64,000 nucleotides of DNA from Cupriavidus campinensis (GTDB taxonomy: Bacteria > Pseudomonadota > Gammaproteobacteria > Burkholderiales > Burkholderiaceae), in the NCBI RefSeq assembly GCF_905397395.1, contig NZ_CAJPVH010000007.1, positions 1 to 64,000 of the forward strand. Reading direction: 5' to 3'. Position numbers and translations under genes: made by a program. Below are positions 59,807-64,000 of this stretch, piece by piece. Within the stretch, counting starts at the first letter, position 1. Every line of letters starts with the position of its first letter. The notes beneath the pieces were generated by a model. That model saw nothing but the letters and a program-made list of their open reading frames with translations. It had not been told where the DNA came from and did no database searches.

Positions 59807-60634
59807 ATGGACTACAAGACCGTCCTCGTGGATCTGGGGGATGACATTGCGCGTGAAGTGCGCCTGGAGGCGGCGGCCTTGCTGGCGTCGGCGTCTTCGG
59901 GGCATGTCGTTGGGCTCACCGCGCTGGGGATGCAGATCGAGCCGTACCGCAGCGCGGGGCAGCAGGCCGGGCTTTACGAGGCGCTGTATGAAAACGGCCG
60001 GGAACGCGCCGTGCGCGCGGACGCCACGGCGATGAATGCGGTCATGAGCCGCGTGGCGCCGCAGGTGCAGACTTCCCAGGTCATCCTGGAGCAGGAGGCC
60101 GGATCGGCCCTCGCCTTGCAGGGTCACTTCGCCGATATCGTGCTGCCGGCACCGCCGTCCGCGTTTGAGACGGCGCCGGTGCCGATGGCGAAGGCCGCCG
60201 AGTACGCGTTACTCCACGCGGGACGGCCGATACTGCTGGTACCGCCCGGCGGCGCGCGGTTCCGCCTGGGTGGGCACGTCCTGATCGCCTGGGACGGCCG
60301 CCGGGAGGCCACGCGCGCGGTGGCGGATGCATTGCCGCTGCTGGCCGAGGCCACACGCGTGACCATCGTCGTGATTGTCAAGGCGGGCAGGCCCGACGAG
60401 GCGAACGTTGCCGGCATGGCGCATTGGCTGTCCACGCACGGCATCTCGGCCACGGTACGGGTGGAAGAAGGCGAGCATCCCGCAGACAGCCTGTTGCGGA
60501 TTGCGAATGCCGATGCCACCAGCCTGTTGGTGGCGGGCGGCTACGGGCACTCGCGATTGGGTGAACTGGTCATGGGCGGCACGACGCACGCCCTGATGCG
60601 CCACAGCACCATCCCGCTCCTTCTCTCGCACTAG
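59807..60634 (+). CDS. Two-domain universal stress protein
   Basis: A 275-residue protein with two Usp-like halves. The N-terminal half starts MDYKTVLVDLGDDIAREVRLEAAALLA and lacks the glycine motif; the C-terminal half has LLVAGGYGHSRLGELVMGGTTHALMRHSTIPLLLSH, which does carry the motif. It heads a run of three similar Usp genes and a beta-CASP nuclease gene, with gaps of 31, 10 and 12 bases. GGAATG lies just before the start. Confidence 0.92.
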   Translation: MDYKTVLVDLGDDIAREVRLEAAALLASASSGHVVGLTALGMQIEPYRSAGQQAGLYEALYENGRERAVRADATAMNAVMSRVAPQVQTSQVILEQEAGSALALQGHFADIVLPAPPSAFETAPVPMAKAAEYALLHAGRPILLVPPGGARFRLGGHVLIAWDGRREATRAVADALPLLAEATRVTIVVIVKAGRPDEANVAGMAHWLSTHGISATVRVEEGEHPADSLLRIANADATSLLVAGGYGHSRLGELVMGGTTHALMRHSTIPLLLSH

Positions 60635-60665
60635 TCGCACTAGCTCGTCATCTTCGGAGCCTGTC

Positions 60666-61502
60666 ATGACCTATCACAGCATCTTCGTCCACCTGGACAC
60701 CAGCAACCGGGCGCTGATCCGGCTCGATGTGGCGGTGCGGCTGGCGGTGGCGCACCAATGCCGTCTGGTGGGGCTCTTTGTGGGCTTTGCACCAGATCCT
60801 CGCTGGTTCTACCTGATGGACAACGCGGCGCAGTACCTGGAGGCGGACCGGGCCCGGCGCAACGAAGCGCGTGAGCAGGTCCGCGCCAAATTCGAGGCTG
60901 CGGTAAAGCACTTGTCGATCGACGTCGAATGGCGCGCCACGGAGGGAGAGCCCGTGACCATGGCGCTCAGGGAAGTCCGCGAGGCCGGACTGGTCGTGGC
61001 TGGCCAGTACGATGCCAACGATCCCGATAGCTACGTCGCCCCGCAGTTTCTCGAATCCCTGGTGCTGGAGTCGGGGCGGCCGATCCTTGTCATCCCCTGC
61101 GCGGGCACTTTCGGGGCGCTTGGTCCCCGCACCATGGTCGCGTGGGACGGCGGGCGCGAAGCGGCGCGCGCTTTGCACGATGCGATTCCCCTGCTGGCGG
61201 GTGGCCAGGTATGCGTGCTCCACGCGAACTCGGCAACCATGGCGCTGCGTACCGATGCTTCGCCGGTGGCGGCAGCGGTGCGCCTGCTCGAAGGGCAAGG
61301 CGCGGAGGTGGTCGTCGAGCACGCTCCCGGCGGAACGGATCTGGCGATCGGCGAGTTGATCCTGTCACGCGCCGCCAACTTCGACGCCAGCCTCGTGGTC
61401 ATGGGTGCATACGGACATGGGCGCTTCCGGGAGCTGGTGCTCGGCGGCGTGACGCGGACGTTGCTCGCCTCGATGACCGTTCCGGTACTGATGACCCACT
61501 AG
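60666..61502 (+). CDS. Two-domain universal stress protein
   Basis: A 278-residue tandem Usp protein. N-terminal MTYHSIFVHLDTSNRALIRLDVAVRLA; the C-terminal domain reads LVVMGAYGHGRFRELVLGGVTRTLLASMTVPVLMTH with the full glycine motif. The central linker contains RTMVAWDGGREAARALHDAIPLLAGGQV, the start of the second domain. GGAG precedes the start. It is the middle gene of the tandem. Confidence 0.92.
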   Translation: MTYHSIFVHLDTSNRALIRLDVAVRLAVAHQCRLVGLFVGFAPDPRWFYLMDNAAQYLEADRARRNEAREQVRAKFEAAVKHLSIDVEWRATEGEPVTMALREVREAGLVVAGQYDANDPDSYVAPQFLESLVLESGRPILVIPCAGTFGALGPRTMVAWDGGREAARALHDAIPLLAGGQVCVLHANSATMALRTDASPVAAAVRLLEGQGAEVVVEHAPGGTDLAIGELILSRAANFDASLVVMGAYGHGRFRELVLGGVTRTLLASMTVPVLMTH

Positions 61503-61512
61503 CCCTTACGAC

Positions 61513-62346
61513 ATGGACTTCAAGACAATTCTGGTGGAAGTTGGCCGCGACGCGGGCTGCCGTGACCGCCTGCGCGCGGCTGCGCGCCTGGCGTCCGCCT
61601 TTGGTGCACACCTTGCCGGCGTCACGGCGACGGGCGTGCCGCTAGGGCATCTGCGCGGTTCGGATGACGATGGCCCACGTCATGCGGCCCTGGCACGCGA
61701 CAAATTGCGGGCCGAAGCTGCCGCATATGGCGACCTGATGAAGGACATGGTGGCCGAGATGGGGCTGGCGATATCGTTTGCGCATGAGGCCGTCGAGGAT
61801 GAAGCGCCCCGGGCCTTCGTCACACGCGGAAAGCTGGCCGATCTCAGCCTGCTGGCGCAGCGCCCGCCGTGGGACGGCGTGCCGCCGGTGGTGCCCGATG
61901 TACCCGAGCAGGTGATACTGAGCGCCGGGCGGCCGGTCATGGTGCTGCCCCAGGCGATGCGGGCGCTGCATGGTGGCCACATGGCCATCGCCTGGGACGG
62001 GGGGCGCGAGGCGGCGCGAGCCGTCGCCGACGCGCTACCGCTACTGCGGCGAGCCCGGCAGGTCACCATCCTCACGTCCGAGGATGGCCACACGCATGGG
62101 ATGCCGGGCACGCCACACGCCGGCCTGGAGGCTTATCTGCGGCGGCACGGCATCGACGCCGCGAGCCGTAGCTTGCCTACCGACCGCGCGCCGCGAAAGG
62201 CGATCCTCTCGTGCCTGGAGACACTGGCGCCAGATATGCTCGTGGCCGGCTGCTATGGGCACGCCAGGCTACGGGAGCTGGTCATCGGCGGCACGACCCG
62301 CACCTTGCTGCAGCGGTGCGAGGTGCCATTGTTCATGTCGCACTGA
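61513..62346 (+). CDS. Two-domain universal stress protein
   Basis: A 277-residue tandem Usp protein. MDFKTILVEVGRDAGCRDRLRAAARLA starts it, and MAIAWDGGREAARAVADALPLLRRARQVTILTSEDG begins the second domain, with MLVAGCYGHARLRELVIGGTTRTLLQRCEVPLFMSH at the end. The stop of the previous gene is only 10 bases away. The three Usp genes are homologous and probably arose by duplication. Confidence 0.92.
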   Translation: MDFKTILVEVGRDAGCRDRLRAAARLASAFGAHLAGVTATGVPLGHLRGSDDDGPRHAALARDKLRAEAAAYGDLMKDMVAEMGLAISFAHEAVEDEAPRAFVTRGKLADLSLLAQRPPWDGVPPVVPDVPEQVILSAGRPVMVLPQAMRALHGGHMAIAWDGGREAARAVADALPLLRRARQVTILTSEDGHTHGMPGTPHAGLEAYLRRHGIDAASRSLPTDRAPRKAILSCLETLAPDMLVAGCYGHARLRELVIGGTTRTLLQRCEVPLFMSH

Positions 62347-62358
62347 CGGAGACCGACG

Positions 62359-63717
62359 ATGCAACTCCAGTTCCTCGGTGCGACGGATACAGTGACCGGC
62401 TCCAAGTATCTGCTGGACACCGGCCGGAGCCGGATTCTGGTCGATTGCGGTCTGTTCCAGGGTTATAAGGCGCTACGCTTGCGCAATTGGGACCCCTTTC
62501 CGGTCGATCCGGCTTCGCTCGATGCGGTGGTGCTCACGCATGCCCATATCGATCACAGCGGCTATCTGCCGCTGCTGGTGCGCAACGGCTTCCGCGGTCG
62601 GGTCTTCTGCACCATGGGCACCGCGCAGCTTTGCGGCATCCTGTTGCCCGACAGCGCGCATCTCGCCGAAGAAGACGCCAACTTCGCCAACCGCAAGGGC
62701 TTCTCGCGCCACCATCCCGCGTTACCGCTCTATACGGCCGCCGACGCCGCGCGCGCGCTGCGTCGGCTCGAGCCCACCCGATTCGCCTCCCGGGTGACGG
62801 TGGCGCCCGGCGTGGAGGCGGAGTTCCACCGGGCGGGGCACATCATCGGCGCGGCGATCGTGACGCTGTATGTGGAGGGCCAGCGGATTGTGTTCTCGGG
62901 CGACCTCGGCCGCCAGCATGACGTGGTCATGCGCCCGCCGGAAACCATTGCCCGGGCGGATTACCTGCTGGTGGAGTCCACCTATGGCGACCGGCTCCAC
63001 CCTGCGACAGACCCCGTGGACGCCCTGGGCGAGATCATCGATGCCACGATCGGCCGGGGAGGGAGCCTCATCGTGCCGGTGTTCGCGGTAGGCCGGGCCC
63101 AGTCCATCCTCTATTGCCTCTACCGCCTGCGGCAGCAGGGGCGCCTGCCTGACGTGCCGATCTACCTCAACAGCCCCATGGCGATCGATGCCACGCAGAT
63201 CTTTTCGCTGCATCCGGAGGAACTGCATATTCCGCGCGAGGCGTGTGCGGCGGCGTGTGCGATGGCGACTCCCGTGCAGACCATGGAGGAGTCGATCGCG
63301 TTGAATCACGTTGGCAATCCGAAGATCATCCTCGCGGGCAGCGGAATGGCGACTGGCGGGCGGGTTGTCCACCATCTGGAGACCTACGGGCAGGATGCAC
63401 GCAGCACGATCCTGCTGTCGGGATTTCAGGCCGCCGGCACGCGCGGCGCGGCACTGGCCGCCGGCCGGCGCACGCTACGCATGCACGGGCAGGACATTAC
63501 CGTGTGCGCTTCGGTGGCGCAGATCCAGCACTTGTCGGCGCATGCCGATGCAGATGAACTGATGGTCTGGCTGCGGGGCTTCAGTACGCCGCCCCGGCGT
63601 GCCTTCGTCGTGCATGGCGAGCCGGAGGCCAGCGATGCACTGCGCCAGCGGATCGAACGCGAACTGCAGTGGCATGTCACGATGCCCGAGTATCGGGCGT
63701 CGTACCCGCTGGCGTGA
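62359..63717 (+). CDS. Beta-CASP metallo-beta-lactamase RNase-like protein
   Basis: A 452-residue MBL plus beta-CASP protein of the CPSF73/mRNA 3'-end and RNase J-like superfamily. Motif 2 is LTHAHIDHSGYLPLL; the beta-CASP region includes SGDLGRQHDVVMRPPETI, LNSPMAIDATQIF, ILAGSGMATGGRVVHHLETY and the RMMBL-type SGFQAAGTRGAAL and HLSAHADADELMVWL. Such proteins are endo- or exonucleases acting on RNA. It ends the Usp run 12 bases after the third Usp gene; RNA turnover under the same stress is inferred. Confidence 0.92.
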   Translation: MQLQFLGATDTVTGSKYLLDTGRSRILVDCGLFQGYKALRLRNWDPFPVDPASLDAVVLTHAHIDHSGYLPLLVRNGFRGRVFCTMGTAQLCGILLPDSAHLAEEDANFANRKGFSRHHPALPLYTAADAARALRRLEPTRFASRVTVAPGVEAEFHRAGHIIGAAIVTLYVEGQRIVFSGDLGRQHDVVMRPPETIARADYLLVESTYGDRLHPATDPVDALGEIIDATIGRGGSLIVPVFAVGRAQSILYCLYRLRQQGRLPDVPIYLNSPMAIDATQIFSLHPEELHIPREACAAACAMATPVQTMEESIALNHVGNPKIILAGSGMATGGRVVHHLETYGQDARSTILLSGFQAAGTRGAALAAGRRTLRMHGQDITVCASVAQIQHLSAHADADELMVWLRGFSTPPRRAFVVHGEPEASDALRQRIERELQWHVTMPEYRASYPLA

Positions 63718-63732
63718 ATCTGCGGCGCCCGT

Positions 63733-64000
63733 TCAGGCGTCCCGTTCGCTGCGTACCAGCAGCACGGGCTTGTTCGTCTTGGCAATGACGCCTTCGGACA
63801 CGCTTCCCATGATGATCCGCCTGACGCCCCGGCGGCCGTGCGTGCCCATCACGATCAGGTCTGCGGGCCACGTGTCCGCTTGCGCCACGATCGTCGACGA
63901 GATCTGCCCGGGTGACACCGGCCGTTCGATCACTGCGGTGGTGCAGCGCACGCCCGCATCCCGGAGCCGTGCCGCCACGCGGCTCAGCGTCTGCTGCCCG
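63733..64000 (-). CDS. Universal stress protein, N-terminus beyond window
   Basis: The frame is open to the right edge, so the start is outside. The visible C-terminal ~88 residues include LIVMGTHGRRGVRRIIMGSVSEGVIAKTNKPVLLVR, a full ATP-binding glycine motif. Its stop is 15 bases from the convergent beta-CASP gene. It is the seventh Usp gene of the region. Confidence 0.93.
   Translation of the reverse strand, partial: GQQTLSRVAARLRDAGVRCTTAVIERPVSPGQISSTIVAQADTWPADLIVMGTHGRRGVRRIIMGSVSEGVIAKTNKPVLLVRSERDA

Overview
The window reads as a chromosome segment of a high-GC betaproteobacterium of the Burkholderiaceae, most likely Cupriavidus or a close relative such as Ralstonia. This rests on the pyrG-kdsA-eno-ftsB gene order, an Entner-Doudoroff edd gene divergent from a HexR-type regulator, strong GC bias at third codon positions, and the protein sequences themselves. 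The species cannot be named from sequence alone.

Region 1 (1-8.5 kb) holds a HexR/RpiR regulator divergent from edd, with two near-perfect TGTAGA-N3-TCTACA palindromes between them, then gluconokinase. Next comes an Anbu-type cluster: circularly permuted ATP-grasp, alpha-E protein, transglutaminase-like protease and the proteasome-related Anbu subunit. This looks like a little-characterised peptide ligation and proteolysis system.

Region 2 (8.5-47.6 kb) is mostly conserved housekeeping: pyrG, kdsA, eno, ftsB; hslO, a gamma-carbonic anhydrase-like protein, acyl-CoA synthetase, ferredoxin-NADP reductase; a PHP phosphoesterase, YciO/Sua5-like protein, site-2 protease, dapA, bamC; a uL16 hydroxylase (RoxA type), an FKBP, mutS; suhB, trmJ, cysE, lpxH, two cyclophilins, cysS, an AlkA-like glycosylase, accA, tilS and lysC. 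Small accessory items sit inside it: a BrnT/BrnA toxin-antitoxin pair and an orphan type IV pilin with a sigma-54-like promoter and PilR-like repeats.

Region 3 (47.65-64 kb) starts at a tRNA-Ser(GCT) and changes character. It carries an Alx/TerC membrane protein, an NhaR-like regulator, a beta-carbonic anhydrase, a second transglutaminase, seven universal stress proteins, a flavodoxin-like protein, an AMP-phosphorylase-type enzyme, Hsp20, a zinc alcohol dehydrogenase and a beta-CASP metallo-beta-lactamase RNase. Three FNR/ANR-like boxes (56420, 58106, 59724) lie at promoters whose -10 hexamers are all centred 31 bases from the box centre. I infer a co-regulated low-oxygen or energy-stress regulon that runs past the right edge. 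This is the part most likely to repay experiment.
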